Shown here: piece by piece, positions 8,200 to 17,432 of the stretch
How positions within the stretch are numbered: position 1 is the first letter of the stretch
Layout of the letters: each line of letters starts with the position of its first letter
DNA from: Mycobacterium sp. 852002-10029_SCH5224772
GTDB taxonomy: Bacteria > Actinomycetota > Actinomycetes > Mycobacteriales > Mycobacteriaceae
Reading direction: 5' to 3'
DNA: 64,000 nucleotides
Assembly: GCF_001667315.1 (NCBI RefSeq)
Contig: NZ_LZHT01000115.1
Location: forward strand, 1-64,000
The notes under the pieces: model-generated
What the model was told of the DNA's origin: nothing
The model's input: the letters and a program-made list of their open reading frames with translations, nothing else
Databases searched by the model: none
Translations under genes and position numbers: made by a program

Positions 8200-8470
8200 C
8201 GGCGGTCACCCGCAACGCGACGAGCACACCGAACCAGCCCGGCGCCACCGCCAGGATGAACGCCCCCAGCATGGTGACCCAGCGGCGCCCGGAAAACAGG
8301 ATCATCGTCAGCCCGATGACGCTGGGAATGCCGAACACCGACGCAATCGCGACGTCCGGGCGGACGCTGGCGTGGACCATCGCGGTGTACGCCACGCACG
8401 CCAGTGCCCCGACCGCGCTTCCGATCAGCATGGCGCCGGCCAGTAACCAGGGACGGGGCAGGGGGATCAC
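8192..8470 (-). CDS. Small hydrophobic protein (Rv0460 homologue)
   Basis: The 92-residue membrane protein has three hydrophobic segments: LLAGAMLIGSAVGALACVAY, VAIASVFGIPSVIGLTMILF and MLGAFILAVAPGWFGVLVAL. The start is taken as GTG 8470 (VIPLPRPWLLAG); a nearby in-frame ATG 8 codons later is possible. It matches Rv0460 and overlaps the Rv0461-like gene by 8 bp. No domain of known function is seen. Confidence 0.75.
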   Translation of the reverse strand: MIPLPRPWLLAGAMLIGSAVGALACVAYTAMVHASVRPDVAIASVFGIPSVIGLTMILFSGRRWVTMLGAFILAVAPGWFGVLVALRVTAGA

Positions 8471-8489
8471 TTTCTCGACTGTACTGCGG

Positions 8490-8975
8490 TTACCGGCGCG
8501 GAGGGCATGTCTGCGCGCCCGCGTCGACCACCACCGGACCCCGCGTCGCGGGGCGTTCGCCACGCTCGTAATCGGCGCCCGTGATGACCGCTGCGCCGGC
8601 CAACGACGCCTGTTCTTCTGCGCTGAAGACGCGGCCGCGGGACAGGAACCGGACGCCGGCGGGGGCTTCCAGGCTGAACCCGCCACCGCGGCCGGGCACC
8701 ACGTCGATCACCAACTGGGTGTGCTTGTCGCGATAGTGGGCCCCGTATTGCGGGCCCGAAATCCACACCGGCACCCCCTCGGACCCGACGTCGAGCACGC
8801 CCAGCAGGACATCACGATCGCCGACGAGGAAGTCGCCGAGCGGGTAGCACATCGGCGACGACCCGTCGCAACAGCCGCCGGACTGATGGAACATCACCGG
8901 GCCGTGAGCCGCCTGCAGCCGCGCCAGCACCTCGGCGGCCGGAGCGGTGATGGCCGTCCGGGCTGGCGGGACCAT
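8490..8975 (-). CDS. DUF779 protein, partner of aldehyde dehydrogenase AldA (Rv0459 homologue)
   Basis: The 161-residue protein is of the DUF779 family, which is commonly found next to acetaldehyde-type dehydrogenase genes. Near residues 28-40 it carries HQSGGCCDGSSPMC, a conserved Cys/His cluster that could bind metal or take part in redox chemistry. The start ATG 8975 overlaps the aldA stop as TGATG, so translation is coupled and the product likely works with AldA. The biochemical role is not known. Confidence 0.85.
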   Translation of the reverse strand: MVPPARTAITAPAAEVLARLQAAHGPVMFHQSGGCCDGSSPMCYPLGDFLVGDRDVLLGVLDVGSEGVPVWISGPQYGAHYRDKHTQLVIDVVPGRGGGFSLEAPAGVRFLSRGRVFSAEEQASLAGAAVITGADYERGERPATRGPVVVDAGAQTCPPRR

Positions 8976-10498
8976 CAGAAGAACCCTTGCGCCTTCTCGG
9001 AGTAGGACACCAGCATGTTCTTGGTCTGCTGATAGTGGTCGAGCATCATCTTGTGGTTCTCCCGGCCGAAGCCGGACTGCTTGTAGCCGCCGAACGCCGC
9101 ATGAGCGGGATAGACGTGATAGCAGTTCACCCACACCCGGCCTGCCTGGATGTCGCGCCCGGCCCGGTAGGCGGTGTTGCCGTCGCGGCTCCACACCCCG
9201 GCGCCCAGGCCGTAGAGGGTGTCGTTGGCGATCGAGATGGCGTCGTCGTAATCGGCGAACGACGTCACCGTCACCACCGGCCCGAAGATCTCCTCCTGGA
9301 AGACCCGCATCGTGTTGTCCCCGCCCAGAATGGTGGGCTGCATGTAGAAGCCGCCGGACAAGTCGCCGCCGAGCTCGGCGCGTTCGCCGCCGGTGATCAC
9401 CTTGGCGCCCTCGTCCTTGCCGATTTCGATGTAAGACAACACTTTTTCCAGCTGGTCGTTGGAGGCCTGCGAACCCAACATGGTCTCGGAGTCCAGCGGA
9501 TCGCCCTGCCGGACCGCCTTGGTGCGGATCGCGGCCAATTCCAGGAACTCGTCGTAGATGTCGGCCTGGACCAGGCTGCGCGACGGGCAGGTGCACACCT
9601 CGCCCTGGTTGAGGGCGAACATCGTGAAGCCCTCCAGCGCCTTGTCCTGATAGTCGTCGGCCTTGGCCATCACGTCGGAGAAGAAGATGTTGGGGCTCTT
9701 GCCCCCGAGTTCCAGGGTGACCGGGATCAGGTTCTGCGACGCGTACTGCATGATCAGTCGCCCCGTGGTGGTCTCGCCGGTGAACGCGATCTTGGCGATC
9801 CGGTTGCTCGACGCCAGCGGCTTGCCGGCCTCGGCCCCGAACCCGCTGACGACGTTGATCACCCCGGGCGGCAACAGGTCGCCGATCAGTGACATCAGGT
9901 AGAGCACCGAAACCGGTGTCTGCTCAGCGGGTTTGAGCACCACCGCGTTGCCGGCCGCCAGCGCGGGCGCCAGCTTCCAGGCGCCCATCAAGATGGGGAA
10001 GTTCCACGGGATGATCTGCCCGACCACGCCGAGCGGCTCGTGGAAGTGGTAGGCGACCGTGTCGTCGTCGATCTGGCTCAGCGAGCCCTCCTGCGCGCGC
10101 AGCGCCGCGGCGAAGTACCGGAAGTGGTCGGCCGCCAAGGGGATGTCGGCGGCCAGCGCCTCGCGGATCGGCTTGCCGTTGTCCCAGACCTCGGCCACCG
10201 CCAGCGCGGCGGTGTGCTCGTCGATGCGGTCGGCGACCTTGCTCAGAATCGCGGCCCGCTCGGCCGGCGCCATCTTGCCCCACGCCGGGGCGGCCGCGTG
10301 GGCGGCGTCGAGCGCCTTGTCGACGTCGGCCTCATCCGAGCGGGCGACCTCGCAGAACGTCTGGCCGGTGACCGGTGTCGGGTTCTCGAAGTAGCGCCCC
10401 CGCGCCGGCGGAACCCACTGCCCCCCGATGAAGTTCTCGTAGCGGGACTCATACGACATCAACGCCCCGGCAGAACCTGGACGTGCGAAAACAGTCAC
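8975..10498 (-). CDS. aldA: NAD-dependent aldehyde dehydrogenase (Rv0458 homologue)
   Basis: The 507-residue ALDH-superfamily enzyme oxidises aldehydes to acids. It shows the FHEPLGVVGQIIPWNFP block, the glutamate motif LELGGKSPN, the active-site region FALNQGEVCTCPSR with the catalytic cysteine, and the EEIFGPVV block. It resembles acetaldehyde/chloroacetaldehyde dehydrogenases of the exaC/aldA type. GTG 10498 has GAGGAG 8 nt upstream and gives exactly the length of Rv0458. It is coupled to the DUF779 gene and divergent from the prolyl-oligopeptidase gene. The physiological substrate is unknown. Confidence 0.93.
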   Translation of the reverse strand: MTVFARPGSAGALMSYESRYENFIGGQWVPPARGRYFENPTPVTGQTFCEVARSDEADVDKALDAAHAAAPAWGKMAPAERAAILSKVADRIDEHTAALAVAEVWDNGKPIREALAADIPLAADHFRYFAAALRAQEGSLSQIDDDTVAYHFHEPLGVVGQIIPWNFPILMGAWKLAPALAAGNAVVLKPAEQTPVSVLYLMSLIGDLLPPGVINVVSGFGAEAGKPLASSNRIAKIAFTGETTTGRLIMQYASQNLIPVTLELGGKSPNIFFSDVMAKADDYQDKALEGFTMFALNQGEVCTCPSRSLVQADIYDEFLELAAIRTKAVRQGDPLDSETMLGSQASNDQLEKVLSYIEIGKDEGAKVITGGERAELGGDLSGGFYMQPTILGGDNTMRVFQEEIFGPVVTVTSFADYDDAISIANDTLYGLGAGVWSRDGNTAYRAGRDIQAGRVWVNCYHVYPAHAAFGGYKQSGFGRENHKMMLDHYQQTKNMLVSYSEKAQGFF

Positions 10499-10520
10499 TG
10501 CTCTCACTCCTCATTCGGCT

Positions 10521-10531
10521 GTGTAATACAC
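10521..10531. promoter_or_regulatory. GTGT-AAT-ACAC palindrome in the 56-bp divergent promoter of aldA and the peptidase
   Basis: An 11-bp dyad GTGTAATACAC lies midway between the two divergent starts (10498 and 10555) and contains TAATAC, a possible -10 element for the plus-strand gene. It could be an operator or simply the overlapping promoters. Confidence 0.35.
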
Positions 10532-10554
10532 CTCACAGTACCGCCGGAGCCACA

Positions 10555-12618
10555 ATGGCTTCCATGACGTCGCAAGCACGCACCGACCCCCAAGACAGCC
10601 GAGACGAAGACCCCTACCTGTGGCTCGAGGACGTCACCGGCCAGGAGGCGCTGGATTGGGTGCGGGCGCGAAACGAGCCGACGCTGGCGCGCTTCCGAGA
10701 CGCCGGTTTCGAGCGGATGCGCACCGAGGCGCTCGAGGTGCTCGACACCGACGCCCGCATTCCCTATGTGGTGCGCCGCGGCGAGTACCTCTACAACTTC
10801 TGGCGTGATGCCGCCAACCCCCGCGGGCTGTGGCGGCGCACCAGCCTGGACAGCTACCGCACCGAAGCCCCCGAGTGGGATGTGCTGATCGATGTCGACG
10901 AGCTGGGCCGGGCCGACGGCGAGAAATGGGTGTGGGCCGGCGCCGGCGTCATCTACCCCGAATACACCCGTGCGCTGGTCAGCCTCTCCCGTGGTGGTTC
11001 GGATGCCTCCATCGTGCGCGAATTCGACATGCTGACACGGGAATTCGTGTCCGGCGGGTTCGAGCTGCCGGAAGCCAAGTCCCAGGTCAGCTGGGAAGAT
11101 CCCGACACCGTCCTGGTCGGCACCGACTTCGGCGCCGACTCGCTCACCGATTCCGGCTATCCGCGGGTGGTCAAACGATGGCGCCGCGGAACACCCCTGG
11201 CCGACGCCGAGACGGTCTTCGAAGGCGCCCGCTCCGACGTGAACGTAGTGGCCAGCGCCAGCCGGATCCCCGGCTTCGAACGCACCCTGATCGGCCGGGC
11301 CCTGGACTTCTGGAACGAAGAGCTCTACGAGCTGCGCGGCGCGGAACTCATCCGCATCGACACCCCCACCGACGCCAGCGTGAGCCTGCACCGCGAATGG
11401 CTTCTGGTCGAGTTGCGCAGCGACTGGTTTTTCGGCGACTCGACCTATGGTGCCGGGTCCCTGCTGGCCGCCAACTACGAGGAGTTCCTTGCCGGCACAG
11501 CGCAATTGCAGGTCGTCTTCGAACCCGATGAGCACACCGCGCTCAACCACTACGCATGGACCCGCGACCGGCTGTTGATCGTCTCGCTGGTCGACGTGGC
11601 GAGCCGCGTCGAGATCGTCACGCCCGGCGGCTGGCAACGCGAACCAGTGGCCGGGATCCCCCCGGCAACCAACACCGTCGTCGTTTCCGCCGACGACACC
11701 GGCGACGAGTTCTTCCTGGATTCCAGTGGATTCGACTCACCGTCCCGGCTGATGCGGGGCACCGACGACGGGGGCCTCGAGCAGCTCAAGTCCGCGCCGG
11801 CGTTCTTCGATGCCCAAAGAATCTCCGTGGCACAGTATTTCGTCAAATCGCAGGATGGCACGCCGATCCCCTACTTCGTGGTGCGGCCCGGCGGGTCGGC
11901 ATCCGATGCGCCGGCCCCGACCCTGCTCTACGGCTATGGCGGATTCGAATCGTCGAACACGCCGGGTTACAGCGGCGTGCTGGGCCGGCTCTGGCTGGCG
12001 CGCGGCGGCACCTACGTGCTGGCCAACATTCGCGGCGGCGGCGAATACGGTCCGGGCTGGCACACCCAGGCGATCCGCGAGGGCCGGCACAAGGTGGCCG
12101 AGGACTTCGCCGCCGTGGCAACCGACTTGGTGGACCGCGGCATCACCACCGTCGAACAACTCGGGGCGCAGGGCGGCAGCAACGGCGGGCTGCTGATGGG
12201 CATCATGTTGACCCAGTACCCGGAGAAGTTCGGCGCACTGGTGTGCAGCGTGCCGCTGCTGGACATGAAGCGGTATCACCTGCTGCTGGCCGGCGCCTCG
12301 TGGGTGGCCGAATACGGCGACCCGGATAACCCCGACGACTGGGAATTCATCTCCGAATACTCGCCATACCAAAATATTTCGGCGACGCGCCGTTACCCGC
12401 CGGTGCTGATGACCACCTCCACCCGCGATGACCGGGTGCATCCGGGTCACGCCCGCAAGATGACGGCGGCGCTGGAGGCCGCCGGTCACCCGGTGTTCTA
12501 CTACGAGAACATCGAGGGTGGCCACGCCGGCGCCGCCGACAACGAGCAGGTCGCGTTCAAGTCGGCCCTGACCTACTCGTTCCTGTGGCAGATGCTGGGC
12601 GGCGACAAGCAGTCATAA
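10555..12618 (+). CDS. Prolyl oligopeptidase family serine peptidase (Rv0457c homologue)
   Basis: The 687-residue S9-family peptidase cleaves short peptides, typically after proline or basic residues. The N-terminus (DPYLWLEDVTG...ALDWVRARN) and a beta-propeller region (about 80-400) are followed by an alpha/beta-hydrolase domain with GGGEYGPGWH, the nucleophile motif GGSNGG, the aspartate region TRDDRVHPGHARKM and the histidine in EGGHAGA. All three catalytic residues are present and no signal peptide is seen. ATG 10555 has GGAG about 8 nt upstream; a second ATG lies at 10564. It matches Rv0457c. Confidence 0.93.
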   Translation: MASMTSQARTDPQDSRDEDPYLWLEDVTGQEALDWVRARNEPTLARFRDAGFERMRTEALEVLDTDARIPYVVRRGEYLYNFWRDAANPRGLWRRTSLDSYRTEAPEWDVLIDVDELGRADGEKWVWAGAGVIYPEYTRALVSLSRGGSDASIVREFDMLTREFVSGGFELPEAKSQVSWEDPDTVLVGTDFGADSLTDSGYPRVVKRWRRGTPLADAETVFEGARSDVNVVASASRIPGFERTLIGRALDFWNEELYELRGAELIRIDTPTDASVSLHREWLLVELRSDWFFGDSTYGAGSLLAANYEEFLAGTAQLQVVFEPDEHTALNHYAWTRDRLLIVSLVDVASRVEIVTPGGWQREPVAGIPPATNTVVVSADDTGDEFFLDSSGFDSPSRLMRGTDDGGLEQLKSAPAFFDAQRISVAQYFVKSQDGTPIPYFVVRPGGSASDAPAPTLLYGYGGFESSNTPGYSGVLGRLWLARGGTYVLANIRGGGEYGPGWHTQAIREGRHKVAEDFAAVATDLVDRGITTVEQLGAQGGSNGGLLMGIMLTQYPEKFGALVCSVPLLDMKRYHLLLAGASWVAEYGDPDNPDDWEFISEYSPYQNISATRRYPPVLMTTSTRDDRVHPGHARKMTAALEAAGHPVFYYENIEGGHAGAADNEQVAFKSALTYSFLWQMLGGDKQS

Positions 12619-12628
12619 GATCATCGAC

Positions 12629-12955
12629 GTGTCAGCGACGCAACGCATCGAACTCACCCTGTTGGCGACCGGGTTGATCTTCATCCTGGCGTCGGCGGCC
12701 CAGGCCCGCTATCGCTTCATCAACGACCGGCGCGCCGCCCGGCGCTTCTACTGGGCGACCGCGATCATCGGCATCGCCTGCTTTGCGGTAGGGACCGGCC
12801 GGCTCTGGCCCAACGGCATCCTCTCCGCCGCGGTCTTCTCCGCGATCATCGCCTTCTCGGCCTACCTCACCACGCCGTATCTGAAGATCGGCGGGCGGAT
12901 CTACGCCTCGTCGCCCGAAAATCGTCAGCCCGACCCCCCGGCCCCAGACCGCTAG
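12629..12955 (+). CDS. Small membrane protein of unknown function
   Basis: This 108-residue protein begins at GTG 12629, 10 bp after the peptidase stop. It has three hydrophobic segments (about residues 8-26, 41-57 and 65-84) and a polar, proline-rich tail (SSPENRQPDPPAPDR). I do not recognise the family. It lies where M. tuberculosis has the mazEF6-type toxin-antitoxin genes (as I recall), but it resembles neither. It may be co-transcribed with the peptidase and echA2, since the next start is 14 bp downstream. Confidence 0.65.
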   Translation: MSATQRIELTLLATGLIFILASAAQARYRFINDRRAARRFYWATAIIGIACFAVGTGRLWPNGILSAAVFSAIIAFSAYLTTPYLKIGGRIYASSPENRQPDPPAPDR

Positions 12956-12969
12956 CCCACACTTGGGCC

Positions 12970-13875
12970 ATGCCCGACTTCGAGACACTGCTGTACAGGA
13001 CCGCCGGCCCGGTCGCCACCATCACGCTGAACCGGCCGGAACAGCTCAACACCATCGTGCCGCCCATGCCCGACGAGATCGAGGCCGCCGTCGGCCTGGC
13101 CGAGCGCGACCCGGCCATCAAGGTCATCGTGCTGCGCGGGGCGGGCCGGGCGTTCTCCGGCGGCTACGACTTCGGCGGCGGGTTCCAGCACTGGGGCGAG
13201 TCCATGATGAGCGACGGGAAATGGGATCCCGGCAAGGACTTCGCGATGGTCAGCGCCCGTGAGACCGGGCCGACGCAAAAGTTCATGGCCATCTGGCGGG
13301 CGTCCAAACCGGTGATCGCCCAGGTGCACGGCTGGTGCGTGGGCGGGGCCAGCGACTACGCGCTGTGCGCTGATCTCGTCATCGCCAGTGAGGACGCCGT
13401 GATCGGCACCCCCTACAGCAGGATGTGGGGCGCGTACCTGACCGGGATGTGGCTCTACCGGTTGAGCCTGGCCAAGGTGAAGTGGCACTCGCTGACCGGC
13501 CGCCCCCTGACCGGCGCGCAGGCCGCCGAGATCGAGCTGATCAACGAGGCGGTGCCCTTCGAGCGCCTCGAGGCGCGGGTGGCCGAGATCGCGGCCGAAC
13601 TGGCGCAAATCCCCTTGTCGCAGTTGCAGGCGCAGAAGCTGATCGTCAACCAGGCCTACGAGAACATGGGCCTGGCCTCCACCCAGACACTGGGTGGCAT
13701 CCTCGACGGCCTGATGCGCAATACGCCCGACGCCCTGGGCTTCATCAAAATCGCCGAGACAGAGGGCGTGCGGGCCGCCGTCGAGCGTCGCGACGGCCCC
13801 TTCGGGGACTACAGCCAGGGCCCACCGGAGCTGCGGCCGGACCCCTCGCACGTCATCGCCCCTGATCGGGACTGA
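12970..13875 (+). CDS. echA2: Enoyl-CoA hydratase/isomerase family protein EchA2
   Basis: The 301-residue crotonase-fold protein belongs to the enoyl-CoA hydratase/isomerase superfamily. The oxyanion-hole segments are LRGAGRAFSGGYDFGGG (about residues 55-71) and VHGWCVGGASDYALCADLVIA (about residues 118-138). The canonical catalytic glutamates are not clearly conserved, so the reaction is uncertain. The length and wording match EchA2 (Rv0456c). ATG 12970 is used. It sits in a plus-strand run with the peptidase and the Rv0455c-like gene. Confidence 0.88.
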   Translation: MPDFETLLYRTAGPVATITLNRPEQLNTIVPPMPDEIEAAVGLAERDPAIKVIVLRGAGRAFSGGYDFGGGFQHWGESMMSDGKWDPGKDFAMVSARETGPTQKFMAIWRASKPVIAQVHGWCVGGASDYALCADLVIASEDAVIGTPYSRMWGAYLTGMWLYRLSLAKVKWHSLTGRPLTGAQAAEIELINEAVPFERLEARVAEIAAELAQIPLSQLQAQKLIVNQAYENMGLASTQTLGGILDGLMRNTPDALGFIKIAETEGVRAAVERRDGPFGDYSQGPPELRPDPSHVIAPDRD

Positions 13876-13954
13876 TACTGAGACAGGCTAGGGATCCGCT
13901 GGCAGTGAGCTGGGAAATGTCCGCGTCCGGCCAAAAAGTGCTACCGTAATCGCT

Positions 13955-14407
13955 ATGTCTCGGCTGAGTACTGGCCTGCGTGCAGGCGCTACGTTCCTTG
14001 CTCTGGGCATTACCGCTGCGATTTTTCCGTCGACCGCGGTAGCCGACTCCACGGAGGACTTCCCGATCCCCCGCCGGATGATCAACACCACGTGCGACGC
14101 CGAGCAGATCCTGGCCGCCAGCCGGGACACCAGCCCGGTGTACTACCAGCGCTACATGATCGACTTCAACAACCACCCCAACGTCAATCAGGCGGCCATC
14201 GACAAGGCGCACTGGTTCTACGCACTGTCGCCGCAGGACCGCCGGAACTACTCGGAGAACTTCTACGCGCCACAGGCCGATCCGCTGTGGCTGGCCTGGC
14301 CCAACCACATGAAGATCTTCTTCAACAACAAGGGCGTGGTCGCCAAGGCCACCGACATCTGCAACCAGTACCCGCCCGGCGACATGTCGGTGTGGAACTG
14401 GTCGTAA
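13955..14407 (+). CDS. Secreted Rv0455c-like protein, linked to siderophore export
   Basis: The 150-residue protein has a Sec signal peptide (residues 1-31, ATFLALGITAAIFPSTAVADS, cleavage near ADS). The compact mature domain has two cysteines (in NTTCDAEQ and TDICNQY) that probably form the family disulfide. The M. tuberculosis orthologue Rv0455c is known to be needed for efficient mycobactin secretion together with MmpL4/5 and MmpS4/5. Here it faces two MmpL-MmpS pairs across a terminator, which fits that role. ATG 13955 starts the signal peptide. Confidence 0.9.
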   Translation: MSRLSTGLRAGATFLALGITAAIFPSTAVADSTEDFPIPRRMINTTCDAEQILAASRDTSPVYYQRYMIDFNNHPNVNQAAIDKAHWFYALSPQDRRNYSENFYAPQADPLWLAWPNHMKIFFNNKGVVAKATDICNQYPPGDMSVWNWS

Positions 14408-14438
14408 CCCACACGGCCGCCTGACAGCCCTCAAACGA

Positions 14439-14485
14439 CAACTGCCGACGCGTTTCCCAGGAGACGGCGTCGGCAGTTGCATTTT
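14439..14485 (+). terminator. Terminator between the Rv0455c-like gene and mmpL
   Basis: CAACTGCCGACGC (14439-14451) pairs perfectly with GCGTCGGCAGTTG (14467-14479). Inner bases add a few more pairs, and CATTTT follows on the plus strand. It lies between convergent genes (stops at 14407 and 14502) and may serve both. Confidence 0.8.
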
Positions 14486-14501
14486 GGCAATCCGCTAGTC
14501 G

Positions 14502-17432
14502 TCAGTAGTGCGGCGCCGAGGCCGCCGCGAACCGATCGGTGTTCGCCTCGGGCTGCTTCGGCAGCATGTACGCCCGCACCGCCGCGCGGGACCCGTACGG
14601 CCGCAGCATCAAGCTGGCCGGTCGGGTGCGGACCTGCGTCGGCCACCAGAACCAGCGGCCCATCAGGGCGGCCACCGACGGCATCATGAACGAGCGCACG
14701 ATCAACGTGTCGAACAGCAGGCCCAAGGCGATCGTGGTACCCACCTGCCCCATCACCACCAAAGGACTGAAGACGAACGACGCCATGGTGGCGGCGAAGA
14801 CCAGGCCGGCGGACGTCACCACCGCCCCGGTGCCGGCCATCGAGCGGATGATCCCGGTCCTGATTCCGGAATGGATCTCCTCTTTGAATCGGGAAACCAG
14901 TAGCAGGTTGTAGTCCGATCCCACCGCCAACAGCAGGATGACCGACATCGCCAAAACCATCCAGTGCAATTCGAAGCCCATGATGTCCTGCCACACCAGC
15001 ACGGAGAGCCCGAACGAGGCGCCCAGCGAAAGCAGCACGGTGCCAACGATCGTGATCGCGGCGACCAGGCTGCGAGTGATGATCAGCATGATGATCAAAA
15101 TCAGGCTGGCGGCAGAGATTCCGGCGATCATCAGGTCGTACTTGGACCCGTCGCGCATGTCCTTAAAAACCGCCGCGGTGCCGCCCAGCCAGATCTTGGC
15201 GCCCTCCAGCGGCGTCCCCTTGATGGCCTCCTTGGCCGCGTTCTTGATCGGCTCGACGTGCGAAATCCCTTCGGGGGTAGCTGGATCCCCCGTATGCGAG
15301 ATGATGAATCGGGCCGCGTGCCCGTCCGGTGACAGGAACATCTTCAGGCCCCGCTTGAAATCGGGATTGTCGAAGACCTCCGGCGGGATGTAGAACGAGT
15401 CGTCGTTCTTCGACGCGTCGAACGCCTGCCCCATGGCCGTCGAGTTCTGGCTCATCACGTCCATCTGGTCATACAGCGACGACATCGAGCTGTGCATCGT
15501 CAGCATCATCGTCTTCATCGTCGTCATGGTCGCGATCATCGGCGGCATCTGTGCCAACATCTGCGGCAGCAACGCATCCAGCTGCGAGATGTCAATCGTC
15601 AGGTGCTGGAACTTCTCCGTGATCTGATCGAGCCCGTCAAGCGCGTCGAAGATGGAGTGCAGCGACCAGCAGGCCGGGATGTCGAAACAGTGCTTCTCCC
15701 AATAGAAGTAGCTGCGGATCGGCCGGAAGAAGTCGTCGAAGTTGGCGATGTTGTCACGCAAAGTGCTTGTCACGTCCAACATTTCATGCGTGAGGCCGTC
15801 CATGTGGTGCGTGACGGCGGCCATCTGCGACGTGATGTTGTACATGCGCCGCATCGTGTCGATGGACTGCTGCATGGCGTCGGCCTGCTGCAGCATGTCC
15901 TTCATGCGCTGCTTCATGTACTGCTGGTTTTCCACCTGCGTGGTGTTTTGCATGCTGATCTGGAACGGGATCGATGTGTGCTCGATCGGCGTTCCCAGCG
16001 GCCGGGTGATCGCCTGGACGCGCGCGACACCGGGAATGTGGAAGATGCCCCGGGCAACCCGGTCCAGGACCAGCATGCCCGCCGGGTTGCGCATGTCGTG
16101 ATCGGTTTCGACCAGCAACAGCTCCGGGTTCATCCGGGCGTTGGGGAAGTGCCGCTCGGCGGCGTCGTACCCGACGTTGGCCTTGGTGGATCCCGGCAGA
16201 TACTTGCGGTTGTCGTAGTTGGTCTTGTAGCCGGGCAGGGCGAGCAACCCGATGAGCGCAATCGCGATCGACACCGCCAGGATCGGGCCGGGCCAGCGCA
16301 CGATCGCGGTGCCCACCCGCCGCCAGCCCTGCGTCCGCATCCTGCGCTTGGGGTCGAACAGACCGAACCGGCTGCCCACCGTCAAGACGGCCGGACCGAG
16401 GGTCAGCGCGGCGAAAACGGCGACGAGCATGCCGACCGCACAGGGCGCCCCGAGCGTCTGGAAATAGGGCAGCCGGGTGAAGCTGAGGCAGTACATCGCA
16501 CCGGCGATGGTCAGGCCGGAGCCCAGCACCACATGGGCCGTCCCGTGAAACATGGTGTAGAAGGCCTGATCTCGGTCCTCGCCGAGCGATCGCGCCTCCT
16601 GGTATCGGCCGAGCACGAAGATCGCGTAGTCCGTGCCGGCCGCGATGGCCATCAGCACGAGTAGGTTCACCGCGAACGTGGACAGCCCAATGATGTTGTT
16701 GTAGGCCAACAACGAGACGACCTGCCGGGCCGCGAACAGCTCGATCACCACCATGATCAGCGTGATGACCACGGTGACGATGGAGCGGTAGACCCACAGC
16801 AACATCACGATGATCACCAGAAACGTGATCATCGTGACCAGCAGGACGCCCTTCTCACCGGCCGCCGACTGGTCGGCGGTCAGCGCGGCCGCGCCGGTGA
16901 CGTACGCCTTGACCCTGGGCGGCGACGGCGTGCTCTCGACGATGTGGCGGACGGCCTGGACCGAGTCGTTGGCCTTGCTCTCGCCCTGATTACCGACCAG
17001 ATACACCTGGACGTAGGACGCCTTGCCGTCGTTGCTTTGCGCACCGGCGGCGGTCAGCGGGGCTCCCCAGAAGTCCTGCACGTGCTCGACGTGCTTGGTG
17101 TCGGCCTCGAGCTTCTTGATCAGTTGGTCGTAGAAATGGTGGGCGTCGTCGCCGAGCGGCCTGTCGCCCTCGAGGACGATCATGATCGCGCTGTCGGTGT
17201 CGAATTCGTTGAATACCTTGCCGACGCGCTGCATCGCCTGCATCGACGCCGCCTCGTTCGGGCTCATCGACACCGTGTGTTCGTTGGCGACGATGTCCAA
17301 CGAGGGCACGAAGACGCTGAGCAGCACGACGAGCCCGGCCCAGCCCAACACGATCAGCAGTGCGCCCTTGTGCACCGCCCGCGCAAAAAGCGGCATGTGT
17401 GGGAGCCCGGCGGCCTGGTTGTCGGTCGTCAT
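14502..17432 (-). CDS. MmpL family RND transporter, copy 1 (MmpL4-like)
   Basis: The 976-residue RND transporter has the MmpL layout. TM1 is at about residues 25-45, a first periplasmic domain (about 50-195) follows, then TM2-6 with the proton-relay Asp268-Tyr269 in GTDYAIF, a cytosolic loop, TM7, and a second large periplasmic domain with a methionine/glutamine-rich helical hairpin (about 480-700). TM8-12 carry the second Asp840-Tyr841 in GSDYNLLL. MmpL4/5 export siderophores, and MmpL5 also exports drugs. Its ATG overlaps the mmpS stop as ATGA. It is about two-thirds identical by eye to copy 2. Assignment to siderophore export is inferred from family and the Rv0455c neighbour. Confidence 0.92.
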   Translation of the reverse strand: MTTDNQAAGLPHMPLFARAVHKGALLIVLGWAGLVVLLSVFVPSLDIVANEHTVSMSPNEAASMQAMQRVGKVFNEFDTDSAIMIVLEGDRPLGDDAHHFYDQLIKKLEADTKHVEHVQDFWGAPLTAAGAQSNDGKASYVQVYLVGNQGESKANDSVQAVRHIVESTPSPPRVKAYVTGAAALTADQSAAGEKGVLLVTMITFLVIIVMLLWVYRSIVTVVITLIMVVIELFAARQVVSLLAYNNIIGLSTFAVNLLVLMAIAAGTDYAIFVLGRYQEARSLGEDRDQAFYTMFHGTAHVVLGSGLTIAGAMYCLSFTRLPYFQTLGAPCAVGMLVAVFAALTLGPAVLTVGSRFGLFDPKRRMRTQGWRRVGTAIVRWPGPILAVSIAIALIGLLALPGYKTNYDNRKYLPGSTKANVGYDAAERHFPNARMNPELLLVETDHDMRNPAGMLVLDRVARGIFHIPGVARVQAITRPLGTPIEHTSIPFQISMQNTTQVENQQYMKQRMKDMLQQADAMQQSIDTMRRMYNITSQMAAVTHHMDGLTHEMLDVTSTLRDNIANFDDFFRPIRSYFYWEKHCFDIPACWSLHSIFDALDGLDQITEKFQHLTIDISQLDALLPQMLAQMPPMIATMTTMKTMMLTMHSSMSSLYDQMDVMSQNSTAMGQAFDASKNDDSFYIPPEVFDNPDFKRGLKMFLSPDGHAARFIISHTGDPATPEGISHVEPIKNAAKEAIKGTPLEGAKIWLGGTAAVFKDMRDGSKYDLMIAGISAASLILIIMLIITRSLVAAITIVGTVLLSLGASFGLSVLVWQDIMGFELHWMVLAMSVILLLAVGSDYNLLLVSRFKEEIHSGIRTGIIRSMAGTGAVVTSAGLVFAATMASFVFSPLVVMGQVGTTIALGLLFDTLIVRSFMMPSVAALMGRWFWWPTQVRTRPASLMLRPYGSRAAVRAYMLPKQPEANTDRFAAASAPHY

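Noticed and set aside
10483..10554. N-terminal extension of the prolyl oligopeptidase upstream of 10555
   Set aside because: It would overlap the divergent aldA start. The family homology begins after residue 15 of the shorter version, which has its own ribosome-binding site.
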